From contig JANRJV010000032.1 in assembly GCA_033763795.1 (NCBI GenBank), forward strand, positions 1 to 64,000: a DNA stretch of 64,000 bases. The letters are read 5' to 3'. Source of the DNA: JAEUIV01 sp033763795 (GTDB lineage: Bacteria; Planctomycetota; Phycisphaerae; Phycisphaerales; UBA1924). The position numbers and the translations under genes are program-made. This document shows positions 1 through 8,336 of the stretch, one piece after another. The notes below the pieces were generated by a model. The model saw only the letters and a program-made list of their open reading frames with translations. It was not told the DNA's origin and did no database searches. The stretch's first letter is position 1, and every line of letters begins with the position of its first letter.

Positions 1-1
1 C

Positions 2-313
2 GTCGAATGGGCGGACGGGACGACGTCGTATTACTCGATCGCGTATCTGCGGCGGATGTCGCCCTCGGCCGAGGCTCGGACGCTGCGGGAGCAGCTGAGC
101 CGGAACCCGCTGACGGTGCTGCCGTCGGGGGCGGGGGCGGGGGCGAAGGGGCCGCTGGTGGCGGAGTCGGCGGAGCTGGTGGGCAGCTATGCGCTGCGGA
201 TCCGATTTTCCGACGGTCACGACACCGGGATCTATTCCTGGCAGTACCTGCGCGAGATCGACCCCGCGGCGGGCGGGCCCGGCGGGGGGCCGGGCGGTCC
301 GGGCGGGGGCTGA
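2..313 (+). CDS. DUF971 (GBBH-like N-terminal) domain protein, 5' truncated by the window edge
   Basis: The frame is open from base 2 and ends at TGA 311-313, so the true start lies outside the window. The visible part holds two similar stretches, WADGTTSYYSIAYLRRMSP near the start and IRFSDGHDTGIYSWQYLREI further on, which fit the DUF971 domain that is also the N-terminal domain of gamma-butyrobetaine hydroxylase. Stand-alone DUF971 proteins are often linked with iron-sulfur or Mrp-type proteins, but nothing in this window tests that. The protein ends in a Gly/Pro-rich tail. ATG 56 is in the same frame but cuts through the domain, so it is not a believable start. Confidence 0.75.
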   Translation, partial: VEWADGTTSYYSIAYLRRMSPSAEARTLREQLSRNPLTVLPSGAGAGAKGPLVAESAELVGSYALRIRFSDGHDTGIYSWQYLREIDPAAGGPGGGPGGPGGG

Positions 314-487
314 GGAATCGGGCTCTGTGGGGCGGGGCGGGCTCACCCGCCCCCCGGGGGAGGACCGATAGCTGTAGGGCGGTGCTGCGCGGGGTCAGCG
401 CCGGGCGCCGGAGCCGGGCTTTGGCGCGTGCGGCTGAGCGCTCGGAAGCAGGCCGCCGGCGGATCGGTGAACAGACTGAGAGCGTGC

Positions 488-1990
488 ATGGCAGTGGCGA
501 GCGGATCTCCGGTTCTGGTTGTGGGCACGGTTTCGTCCGCGCGGTCGGTGCTGGCGCAGCTCTCGGCGGCGGGGTCCGGGCCGGGCGTGGCGGGGGTGAT
601 CCTCGTCGACGCGGGCGACCGCTCGGCGCAGGGGTGGCAGGATCCGCCGCTGCTGGGATCGATCGAGGACATCCCGGACGTGGCGCGGCAGCTTGGCGTG
701 ACGGCGGCGCTGGTGTCGATCCCGGCGGCGATGGGCGGCGCGGCGCGGAACGTGCGCGAGGCGCTGGCCCGGGCCGGGGTTGCCGAGCGGTTCGTGCCGA
801 CGATCGGCGACGTGCTGAGCGATTCGGGCCGGCGGGCGGCGCTGGGGGCGGGGGCGGTCGATCTGCAGGAGCTTGTGGGTCGGCCGGCGCGGCGGCTGGA
901 CGAGAAGCCGGTGCGGGAGCTGATCGAAGGTCGGCGCGTGCTGATCACGGGCGCGGGGGGGAGCATCGGGTCGGAGCTGGCGCTGCGGTGCGCGGCGTTC
1001 AACCCGGCGGCGCTGCACCTGATGGAGCGGGCGGAGAACCCGCTGTTCGAGATCGACCGGAAGCTGGCGGCGCGGCATCCGCGGATGGAGCGCCGGGCCG
1101 TGCTGCACGACGTGGTGGACGAGCCCGGGACGCTGCGGCGGCTGATGTCGCTGCGGCCCGACGTGGTGTTCCACGCGGCGGCGCACAAGCATGTGCCCAT
1201 GATGGAGGACCACCCCGGGGCGGCGGTGGTGAATAACTTTTTCGGGACCAAGAGCGTGGCGGACGCGGCGGCGGCGGTGGGCGTCGACCGGTTCGTGATG
1301 ATCTCGACGGACAAGGCGGTCAACCCGACGTCGGTGATGGGGGCGACCAAGCGGCTGGCGGAGGTGTATGTCCGGTCGCTGAACGGCCCGGGGAGCGGGA
1401 CGCGGTTCAGCCTGGTGCGGTTCGGGAACGTTCTGGGGTCGGCGTGCAGCGTGCTACCCATCTGGTCAGCGCAGCTGGCCGAGGGCGGGCCGCTGACGGT
1501 GACGCGGCGGGAGATGACGCGATACTTCATGACGATCCCGGAGGCGGCGTCGCTGGTGATCCACGCGGCGACGATCAGCCAGGGTGGGAGCGTGTTCGTT
1601 CTGGACATGGGCGAGCCGGTGCGGATCGCGGATCTGGCGGAGCGGTTCGTGCGGGCGCACGGTCTGGAGCCCCTGTGGGATGACGCTGAGGCGATCGATC
1701 CGGGGCAGGCTGAGCGCGTGCGGATCGCGGTGACGGGGATCCGGCCGGGCGAGAAGCTGCACGAGGAACTGGCGTACGCGGCGGAAGAGTTGCAGCCGAC
1801 GACGGTGGACGGCGTTCGGTCTTGGTTTGGGCCGCAGCCTGCCGCGGCGGATGTGGCGCGGATGGTGGCGGATATGTCGTCGATTCGAGGGGTTGAGGCA
1901 CCAGATGTGGTGCTGGCGATGCTGCGTCGGCACGTTCCGGAACTGGGGAAAGGTGGGAGAAACGGTATCCCCCTGCCTGAGGCGGCTTGA
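488..1990 (+). CDS. CapD/WbpM-type polysaccharide biosynthesis protein (UDP-sugar 4,6-dehydratase family), soluble form
   Basis: About 500 residues. The N-terminal part (about residues 1-130) looks like a Rossmann-type sensor domain, as in FlaA1/WbpM proteins. An extended SDR domain follows, with the NAD(P)-binding motif GAGGSIGSE near residue 158, the segment HAAAHKHVPMME, and the catalytic block STDKAVNPTSVMGATKR. In that block the usual SDR tyrosine is replaced by methionine, which is typical of this dehydratase family. Relatives act on UDP-GlcNAc-type sugars for surface polysaccharide. Unlike WbpM or CapD, no transmembrane helices precede the sensor domain. ATG 488 is preferred; GTG 428 is in frame but adds 20 unconserved residues. 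Neither start has a good ribosome binding site. The exact sugar substrate cannot be read from sequence. Confidence 0.85.
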   Translation: MAVASGSPVLVVGTVSSARSVLAQLSAAGSGPGVAGVILVDAGDRSAQGWQDPPLLGSIEDIPDVARQLGVTAALVSIPAAMGGAARNVREALARAGVAERFVPTIGDVLSDSGRRAALGAGAVDLQELVGRPARRLDEKPVRELIEGRRVLITGAGGSIGSELALRCAAFNPAALHLMERAENPLFEIDRKLAARHPRMERRAVLHDVVDEPGTLRRLMSLRPDVVFHAAAHKHVPMMEDHPGAAVVNNFFGTKSVADAAAAVGVDRFVMISTDKAVNPTSVMGATKRLAEVYVRSLNGPGSGTRFSLVRFGNVLGSACSVLPIWSAQLAEGGPLTVTRREMTRYFMTIPEAASLVIHAATISQGGSVFVLDMGEPVRIADLAERFVRAHGLEPLWDDAEAIDPGQAERVRIAVTGIRPGEKLHEELAYAAEELQPTTVDGVRSWFGPQPAAADVARMVADMSSIRGVEAPDVVLAMLRRHVPELGKGGRNGIPLPEAA

Positions 1991-2086
1991 TTCGCGCCGA
2001 GGTTCCGAGACAATACTCGTCCAGCGGGCCCATGGACCGGGCTTGCGAGCCGGGGCATGGACCGCCCCGCAGAAGGAACGAGGCAC

Positions 2087-2428
2087 ATGGCGCCAACCTG
2101 CGCACTTACGGAGCCCGCGGCGGATGTCGCGGGCTCGACGACCGAGGTCATGCCTGAGATCAGCAGCCAGCGTTCGGCGGCCGAGGCGCTGCTGCACAGC
2201 CTGCTGGCGGCCCGGAGCGAGTGCGAGGCTCAGAGCGACCGGCTGAACCGGGCGGACCTGTACAAGGCGGTGACCGGCCGCTCGTCGCTGGACACGGCGA
2301 TCGCTTCGACCAAGCGGATGATCGAGCACCTTGACGCCCGGCTGGCGGCGGCGACGGCCCGGGTCGAGGTCAAGGCGGCCAACGTGCTCCGGCAGAACGG
2401 GCGGAGCGGGCTGCATGCCCGAGCCTGA
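2087..2428 (+). CDS. Small conserved-looking protein of unknown function upstream of dut
   Basis: 114 residues and not recognised. ATG 2087 is chosen over in-frame ATG 2057 because a purine-rich site, AAGGAACGAGG, sits just upstream of it. The protein is polar, with no signal peptide or membrane segment. Its middle and C-terminal halves are rich in Ala, Arg, Glu and Leu and look helical, possibly a short coiled coil. Its last 14 bases overlap the start of dut, so the two genes are probably co-transcribed and translationally coupled. No function is assigned; coupling to dut does not by itself imply a nucleotide role. Confidence 0.6.
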   Translation: MAPTCALTEPAADVAGSTTEVMPEISSQRSAAEALLHSLLAARSECEAQSDRLNRADLYKAVTGRSSLDTAIASTKRMIEHLDARLAAATARVEVKAANVLRQNGRSGLHARA

Positions 2429-2888
2429 GGGGTCGTCGGCGGTCGAGCTACGCATCCAGATTCTGCGGGCCGGGGCGGTCGTCCCGAGTTATCAGTCGGC
2501 CGGGGCGGCGGGGCTCGACCTGGCCGCGTGCCCGGCGGACGGGCAGCCGGTCGTGCTGGAGCCGGGGGACATCCGGCTGATCCCGTGCGGGTTCGCGATG
2601 GCGTTGCCCGCGGGGTTCGAGGCGCAGGTGCGGCCCAGGTCGGGTCTGGCGACCAAGCACGGCGTGTCGATGCCCAACACGCCGGGTACGATCGACAGCG
2701 ACTATCGCGGCGAGGTGATGGTTCCCCTGATTAATCTGGGGCGGAAGGCCTTCGCCGTGGAACCGGGGATGCGGATCGCGCAGATGGTGATCGCGGCGGT
2801 TTCGCGGGCGCGGGTGGCCGTGGTCGACGGGCTGGAGTCGACGGCGCGGGGGACTGGGGGATTTGGCTCAACCGGAGTTGGGAGCTGA
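2415..2888 (+). CDS. dut: Deoxyuridine 5'-triphosphate nucleotidohydrolase (dUTPase)
   Basis: 157 residues, the usual size for a trimeric dUTPase. The enzyme hydrolyses dUTP to dUMP and pyrophosphate, keeping uracil out of DNA and supplying dUMP for thymidylate. All five family motifs are present in order: AGAAGLDLAA (29-38), PRSGLATKHGVS (74-85), GTIDSDYRGE (91-100, with the catalytic Asp at 94), GMRIAQMVI (118-126) and the C-terminal lid RGTGGFGSTG (145-154). ATG 2415 is chosen because the conserved fold begins soon after it; the open frame further upstream belongs to the overlapping preceding gene. The 14-bp overlap suggests an operon with the small gene before it. Confidence 0.95.
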   Translation: MPEPEGSSAVELRIQILRAGAVVPSYQSAGAAGLDLAACPADGQPVVLEPGDIRLIPCGFAMALPAGFEAQVRPRSGLATKHGVSMPNTPGTIDSDYRGEVMVPLINLGRKAFAVEPGMRIAQMVIAAVSRARVAVVDGLESTARGTGGFGSTGVGS

Positions 2889-2974
2889 ATTCATCCGGCG
2901 CAGGGGCTGAATCAAATGTAGGTTTGATAGACGCTCGGGCGGTCGGTCCGCGCGCATGGAAGGGAGTGTCCGCT

Positions 2975-3805
2975 ATGGGCAGAGTTGCGCGGGCCGCTTC
3001 GGCGGCGGTTGCTTTGGTGCTGGCCGGGGCCGGGGCTGCGCGGTCGGAGACGTTCACGGTTCCGGTGGACTCGGCGCAGTCGCAGGTGACGGTGACGCTG
3101 ACGCTCGCGGGCGGGAGCGCGTCGGACACGTCGCCCGTGGCGGGGACGCTGTCGCTGTCGCTGGCGACGGTGGCCGGGCCCACGAGCGTGACGGGGCGGG
3201 ACTTCCGGCTGTCGCTGACCGAGACTCTGGTGCTGAACATCAACTACGGGTTTCTGGGACGGTTCGACAGCAGCATCGCCGGTCTGGAAATCCTGTACGC
3301 GGCGCCGGGGACGCCGATCGGCCCGGTTCCGATCGACGGTCTGGGTGCGTTCACGTTCGCGGACGTGCCGGCGAACACGCGGGGGGTGCTGACGTACAGC
3401 GCGACGGGGCTGGTGTGCGCGACGCTGCAGTCGTCGGGGCTGCCCTGCACGGACACGGATGATCTGTCGACCGAGCCGACGCAGGCGATCGACTTCGCGG
3501 CGACGCTGACGACGTCGGATCGGGTGGTGTCGGTGGTGGCGGCGATCGACCGCACGGCGCCGATCGATCCGGCGAACCCGAACCTCGGGACGATCCGCGT
3601 GGTGGGCACGGTGCGGGGCTCGGCGACGGTGCCGGTGATCCCGGGTGATGCGAACGGTGACTGCGTGGTGTCGTTCGCGGACGTGACGAGCGTGCTGGCG
3701 AACTGGGGCAGCGCGGGGTGGGTGGGCGACGCGGACTCGAGCGGCTCCGTGAACTTCTCGGATATCACGGCGGCGCTGGCGAACTGGAACGCGGCTTGCG
3801 ACTGA
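2975..3805 (+). CDS. Secreted protein with C-terminal dockerin-like (paired EF-hand) anchor
   Basis: About 276 residues starting at ATG 2975, which follows the site GGAAGGGAG. The N terminus is a signal peptide (Arg, then Ala/Val/Leu-rich, cleavage expected near AARSE). The body is rich in Thr, Ser, Val and Gly and looks like a beta-sandwich; I do not recognise a catalytic domain. The last 50 or so residues contain two calcium-loop-like repeats, GDANGDCVVSFADVTSVLAN and GDADSSGSVNFSDITAALAN, ending AACD. In relatives a cysteine normally precedes the first repeat; here a cysteine instead sits inside the first loop (NGDC), replacing the usual Gly. The stop codon overlaps the start of the next gene (TGATG), so the two are probably translated together. 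Confidence 0.8.
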   Translation: MGRVARAASAAVALVLAGAGAARSETFTVPVDSAQSQVTVTLTLAGGSASDTSPVAGTLSLSLATVAGPTSVTGRDFRLSLTETLVLNINYGFLGRFDSSIAGLEILYAAPGTPIGPVPIDGLGAFTFADVPANTRGVLTYSATGLVCATLQSSGLPCTDTDDLSTEPTQAIDFAATLTTSDRVVSVVAAIDRTAPIDPANPNLGTIRVVGTVRGSATVPVIPGDANGDCVVSFADVTSVLANWGSAGWVGDADSSGSVNFSDITAALANWNAACD

Positions 3806-5709
3806 TGCGCTTGGGACGAGCGAGCTCGTTGCTGGCGGCGCTGCTGGCGGCCGCGGGCGTCCCGGCGGCGCTGGCGGGGCCGGGCGGGCGCGTGGACGTG
3901 AAGTTCCGCGAGGGGTCGGGGGTGCGCGCCAGCGGCGGCGGCCTGGTGGACCACGGGAGCGGTTCGCTGAACGGGGCGCGTGCGGTGCTCGCGGACCTGG
4001 CGGCGCGGGGCTTTGCGTGGGAACGAGCGGCGCCGGATCTGAGCGATGCGTATCTCGACGGGCTGCGCCTGGCGGCGAGCGCGGCGCTGGGACGAGCGGC
4101 GCCGGATCAGACGCTGCACGTCGTGCTCAAGGCGCCGGCGGGTGAAGACGCGAGGGCGGTGGCGGAGATGCTGCGGGGATTGAGCGTGGTGCACTGGGCG
4201 GAGGCAGCGGACGAGGCGCCTCCCGCGCCGGCGGCGCCCGACTTCAGCGGGCTGCAGGGCTATCGCGGCGCGGCGCCGACGGGGATCGGGTCGACGGTGG
4301 TGTCGGGCGCGAGCGGCGGGCGCGGCGAGGGCGTGGCGATCGTGGCGGTCGACTACAGCTGGAACCTGTCGCACCGCGATCTGCCGCCGGGGATCGGCGT
4401 GATCGGCCCGGCGCCGGTCGATCCCTTCAACAACCCGCAGCACGGGACGGCGGCGCTGGGCGAGCTCGTGAGCCTTGAGGACGGCGTGGGGACGACGGGG
4501 ATGGCACCCGGGGCGGTGGTGATGGTGAGCGCGGCGAACACGGCGTCGGGATACAGCGTGGCGGCGGCGATCAATCGCGCGCTGGCGGTGCTGGAGCCCG
4601 GGGACGTGATCCTGGTGCTGCAGCAGTCGATCGGGCCGCGGTACACGGGCTCGCCCGCGGGGACGCAGGTGGGACTATTGCCCAGCGAGTGGAACCTTGC
4701 GACGTACGACGCGATCGTGACGGCGGTGGCGCACGGCGTGACGGTGGTGGCGGCGGCGGGGAACGGTTCGCAGAATCTGGATGATCCGCTGTACGCGTCG
4801 TTCACGCACAAGCCTTTCCTGCCGCAGAACGATTCGGGGTCGATCCTAGTCGGGGCGGGCGCGCCGCCCGGGGGCGCGGCGGCGGCGCGGTCGCGGCTGG
4901 GCACGTCGAACTTCGGCTCCACGCTGGACCTGCAGGGCTGGGGGGCGGGGGTGTTCACGACGGGGTTCGGGGACGCGTACGCGGCGGAGGGGAGCAACTC
5001 GTACTACACGGCGAACTTCAGCGGGACGTCGAGCGCGGCGCCGATGGCGGCAGCGGCGGTGGCGCTGGTGCAGTCGCGGGCGCGGGCGGAGCTTGGGGGC
5101 GTGCTGTCTCCCGCGCAGGTGCGGAGCGTGCTGCGCGCGACGGGGTCGGCGCAGCCGACGAGCGACGCGGCGCTGCGGCCCATCGGTCCACTGCCCAACG
5201 TTGAGGCGGCGGTCGCGAGCGTGCTGTCAACGAGCTTCCCGCCGCCCGGGGCGTTCGGGGTGCTGAGCCCGGCGCCGGGGGAACGACTGACGAGTAAGCC
5301 GGGCGAGCTGCGCTGGAGCGTGTCGCAGAACGCGACGGCGTACCGCGTGGTGCTGGACGATTCGGCTGACCTGTCGTCGCCGCTGATCGAGCGACGATTG
5401 GCGCCGCCTCTCTTGGCGCTGAGCGGAGAGATGACCGCGCCGGGGCGAACGTTTTACTGGCGTGTGGAGGCGACGGGCCCGGGGGGCGTGCGGGCGTGGT
5501 CGTCGGGGACGGCGTCGTTCACGGTGGCGGCGCCGGCGTGCACGGCGGACGTGAATGATGACGGGACCGTGAGCTTTCCGGACATTGTGACGGTGCTGCG
5601 GTTCTGGGGCGGGCGATCGGCCGAGGGCGACGCGAACGGCGACGGCGTCGTCGACCTGGGGGACCTCACGGCGGTGCTGCAGGGCTGGGGCGCGGGCTGC
5701 TCGACGTGA
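3805..5709 (+). CDS. Secreted subtilisin-like serine protease (S8 family) with dockerin-like anchor
   Basis: 634 residues. The start ATG 3805 overlaps the previous stop by one base. A signal peptide covers about residues 1-25. The catalytic triad can be read: Asp183 (AIVAVDYSWN), His213 (NPQHGTAALG) and Ser409 (SGTSSAAPMA), with the oxyanion-hole Asn in VVAAAGNG. After the protease domain comes a fibronectin-type-III-like stretch (about residues 480-570, with WSVSQNATAYRVVLDDS). A paired EF-hand anchor follows, opened by Cys (ACTADVNDDGTVSF) and closed by WGAGC near the C terminus. Likely substrate is extracellular protein; specificity is unknown. It sits between two other dockerin-anchored exoproteins. 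Confidence 0.9.
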   Translation: MRLGRASSLLAALLAAAGVPAALAGPGGRVDVKFREGSGVRASGGGLVDHGSGSLNGARAVLADLAARGFAWERAAPDLSDAYLDGLRLAASAALGRAAPDQTLHVVLKAPAGEDARAVAEMLRGLSVVHWAEAADEAPPAPAAPDFSGLQGYRGAAPTGIGSTVVSGASGGRGEGVAIVAVDYSWNLSHRDLPPGIGVIGPAPVDPFNNPQHGTAALGELVSLEDGVGTTGMAPGAVVMVSAANTASGYSVAAAINRALAVLEPGDVILVLQQSIGPRYTGSPAGTQVGLLPSEWNLATYDAIVTAVAHGVTVVAAAGNGSQNLDDPLYASFTHKPFLPQNDSGSILVGAGAPPGGAAAARSRLGTSNFGSTLDLQGWGAGVFTTGFGDAYAAEGSNSYYTANFSGTSSAAPMAAAAVALVQSRARAELGGVLSPAQVRSVLRATGSAQPTSDAALRPIGPLPNVEAAVASVLSTSFPPPGAFGVLSPAPGERLTSKPGELRWSVSQNATAYRVVLDDSADLSSPLIERRLAPPLLALSGEMTAPGRTFYWRVEATGPGGVRAWSSGTASFTVAAPACTADVNDDGTVSFPDIVTVLRFWGGRSAEGDANGDGVVDLGDLTAVLQGWGAGCST

Positions 5710-5856
5710 CCGGAGGCGGGGGTGAGCGGCTGCCCGGCGTGACTTTGATCGGGCGGGCGGCGCGCCGGGCTGGACGTCGGGCGTCGGGGGCGTACTTTTG
5801 AGGGGGGCTCCGCGCGCGGCGGGGCCGAGGCGTCGACACCGAACCGGAGCATGCGC

Positions 5857-8202
5857 ATGAATCGCTCGTCGGCTTTCTTCATGGCGGTGGGTTGCGTGCT
5901 GGGCTCTTGTACGACGGCGCGGGCCGACGAGTTGCTGGTGGGTCAGCCGCTGCTGTGGAGCCCGGCGGTCGAGCTGCGGGACCCGGAGGCGGGCGATCCG
6001 CGGGTGTCTCGTTCGCGCGTGATGGAGTTTGACGCGGGGGTGCTGTTCCCGGCGGCGGGGGCGGCGCGGGCGGCGACGGACGTCGTGACGCTGAACCTGT
6101 TCGAGGACGTGACGGTCGAAGCGCGGCGTGTGCCGCGCGAGCTGGGGGTGGGGAACACGGCGAGCTGGTACGGCGAGCTGGGGGAGGCTGTGGGCGGGTA
6201 CGCGGTGTTTGTTGAGAAGGGCGGGGCGCTGCACGGGGTGGTGCGTTCGCCGCGGGCGGGCGTTTTCGAGATCGCGTGGGCGGGGCCGGGGCTGGTCAGC
6301 GTGCGGCAGATCGACGAGGCGCAGCTTCCGGCGTGCGCGACGGGTCATCAGCAGACGGACGCGGCGCTGGGCCGGGCGCGGCGGGGCGTGGCGCCGGCGC
6401 CTGTCGAGCCGGCGGCGCCGCGGTTGGGCGAGCTGACGGTGGCGGACGTGCTGCTGGCGTACACGAGCCAGGCGCGGATCAACGCTGGCGGGACCGCGGC
6501 GATCGAGGCGCAGCTGGCGGCGGCGATCGCCGAGACGAACGTGGCGTACCAGAACAGCCTGATCCCGCTGCAGGTGCGGGCGGTGGCGATGGTCGAGACT
6601 CCCTACACGCAGAACGCGACGAACATGGGGACGGACCTGGAGGCGCTGCAGATCCAGGGCGACGGGAACATGGACGAGCTGCACGGGCTGCGCGAGCAGT
6701 TCGGGGCGGACTTCATCGCCCTGGTGGTGGCGTCGACGACGAACGCGTGCGGGATCGCGTACCTGATGACGAGCGTGGACCTCGGGTTCGACGAGCTGGC
6801 GGTGTCGGTGACGGCGCGGGGGTGTCTGTCGGGTCTGACGCTGCCGCACGAGATCGGGCACAACATGGGGTGCGCGCACGACCGCGACAATTCCACGATC
6901 GCGTCGCACCCGTTCGCGTACGGGTACCGCGCGCCGGGTGCGGCGTTCCGGACGATCATGGCGTATGCCCCGGGGGCTCGGATCACGCACTTCTCCAACC
7001 CGGATGTGCTGGTGAACGGGCAGCCGACGGGCAACCCGCTGAATCACCCGACGAATCCGACGAGCAATGCGCTGGCGATCACGCTGAACGCGCCGACGTT
7101 CTCGGCGTTCCGGACGCTGTTCACGGAAGCGCCCGGCGCGTTCGCGCTGGTGGGGCCCGGGGACGGGGAGTCGGTCTCGACGCGGTCGCCAACGTTCACG
7201 TGGGAGGAGGCGTCGAGCGCGGACTATTACAGCCTTGAGGTGGACAACGATCCGGGGTTCGGCTCGCCCGAGATCGATGAGCCCGTGATCAGCGGGACGT
7301 CGTTCACTCCTTCGGCGACGCCGCCCCTCGCGCTGGCGCCCAACCAGACGTATCACTGGCGCGTGAAGGTGACGAACCCGCTGGGCGAGTCCTCTTCGAC
7401 GCCGGCGTCGCGTTCGTTCTTCGTGCCGCCGCTGGTGCCCGGGGCGTTCTCGCTGGTGTCGCCCGCGGCGGGGCAGACGGGGGTCTCGCGGAACCCGACG
7501 TTCAGCTGGACGCTGTCGGCGGAGGCCGACGGGTACGAACTGGTGGTGGATGACAGCGCGGACTTCTCGAGCCCGCTGTTCACGGCGGGCGGGCTGACGA
7601 CGAATCTGTACACGTGGTCGGGGACGGCGCTGCCCGCGACGACGACGATCCACTGGAAGGTTTCGGCGGTGAACGCGACGGGCTCGACGGGCGGCGTTCC
7701 GGCGTCGCGGTCGTTCGTGACGCTGAGCCCGCCGCCCGGAGCGAGCACGCTGCTGACGCCGGCGGACGGGGCGTTCGTTGCTTCGACGCGGCCCACATTC
7801 AGCTGGACGAGCGCGGCGCTGAGCGAGTCGTACAGGCTCAGGGTCTCGACGGACCTGGGGTTCCAGACGCTGGTGATCGACGCCGCGGGCATCGTCTCGA
7901 CGAGCTTCCAGCCCGGAGCGGGCGTGCTGTCGAACAACACGCGGTACTACTGGCAGGTGCTGGCGCAGAGCGCGGGGGGCGAGACGGCGAGCACCCCGGC
8001 GATCGCGACGTTCGCGGTGGTCGTGCCTCCCTGCGCGGGGGACGCCAACGGCGACCGGTCGGTGAACTTCGTGGACATCACGGCGGTTCTGTCGAACTGG
8101 GGCGGCGCGGGCCCGGCGGGCGACGCGAACAACGACGGCGCGGTGAACTTCTCAGACGTGAGCAACGTGCTGGCGTTCTGGGCGACGAGCTGCGGCGAGT
8201 GA
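5857..8202 (+). CDS. Secreted metzincin-type zinc metalloprotease with fibronectin-like repeats and dockerin-like anchor
   Basis: About 781 residues. ATG 5857 is preferred to ATG 5851 because GGAG at 5846-5849 is 7 nt from it and only 1 nt from the other. A signal peptide ends near TTARADE. The zinc site HEIGHNMGCAHD (about residues 331-342) matches the metzincin pattern HExxHxxGxxH/D, and a candidate Met-turn lies in TIMAYAPGA about 35 residues later. Three repeats of about 100 residues follow (about 430-730), each with a W-x-x-x-x-S-A-D-x-Y-x-L-type core and a YxWxV strand, like fibronectin III or Reeler-type modules. The C terminus is a paired EF-hand anchor opened by PCAGDANGD and closed by TSCGE. 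It likely degrades extracellular protein, with the repeats acting as spacers or binding modules. Confidence 0.88.
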   Translation: MNRSSAFFMAVGCVLGSCTTARADELLVGQPLLWSPAVELRDPEAGDPRVSRSRVMEFDAGVLFPAAGAARAATDVVTLNLFEDVTVEARRVPRELGVGNTASWYGELGEAVGGYAVFVEKGGALHGVVRSPRAGVFEIAWAGPGLVSVRQIDEAQLPACATGHQQTDAALGRARRGVAPAPVEPAAPRLGELTVADVLLAYTSQARINAGGTAAIEAQLAAAIAETNVAYQNSLIPLQVRAVAMVETPYTQNATNMGTDLEALQIQGDGNMDELHGLREQFGADFIALVVASTTNACGIAYLMTSVDLGFDELAVSVTARGCLSGLTLPHEIGHNMGCAHDRDNSTIASHPFAYGYRAPGAAFRTIMAYAPGARITHFSNPDVLVNGQPTGNPLNHPTNPTSNALAITLNAPTFSAFRTLFTEAPGAFALVGPGDGESVSTRSPTFTWEEASSADYYSLEVDNDPGFGSPEIDEPVISGTSFTPSATPPLALAPNQTYHWRVKVTNPLGESSSTPASRSFFVPPLVPGAFSLVSPAAGQTGVSRNPTFSWTLSAEADGYELVVDDSADFSSPLFTAGGLTTNLYTWSGTALPATTTIHWKVSAVNATGSTGGVPASRSFVTLSPPPGASTLLTPADGAFVASTRPTFSWTSAALSESYRLRVSTDLGFQTLVIDAAGIVSTSFQPGAGVLSNNTRYYWQVLAQSAGGETASTPAIATFAVVVPPCAGDANGDRSVNFVDITAVLSNWGGAGPAGDANNDGAVNFSDVSNVLAFWATSCGE

Positions 8203-8336
8203 GGCGGGCGCGCGGGGTCGGGCGTCGCGGCGCGTGAAATCGGGGGCGGCGTCCGCCGAACGGGTATTGTTCCGTGCGGCGGGCGGGCGGGCCGCGCGCG
8301 GGTCGCAGTGTGGTCGCCGCCGATCGGAGGTTCGCC

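Noticed and set aside
2400..2430. Possible programmed frameshift joining the small gene (2087) to dut
   Set aside because: No slippery heptamer or downstream structure was seen, and dut has its own start and complete N terminus; a 14-bp overlap is ordinary operon packing.
3700..8202. Cellulosome (cohesin-dockerin) interpretation
   Set aside because: The anchors have two calcium-type loops but no cohesin, scaffoldin or glycoside hydrolase is present; planctomycetes use such tails widely on unrelated exoproteins.
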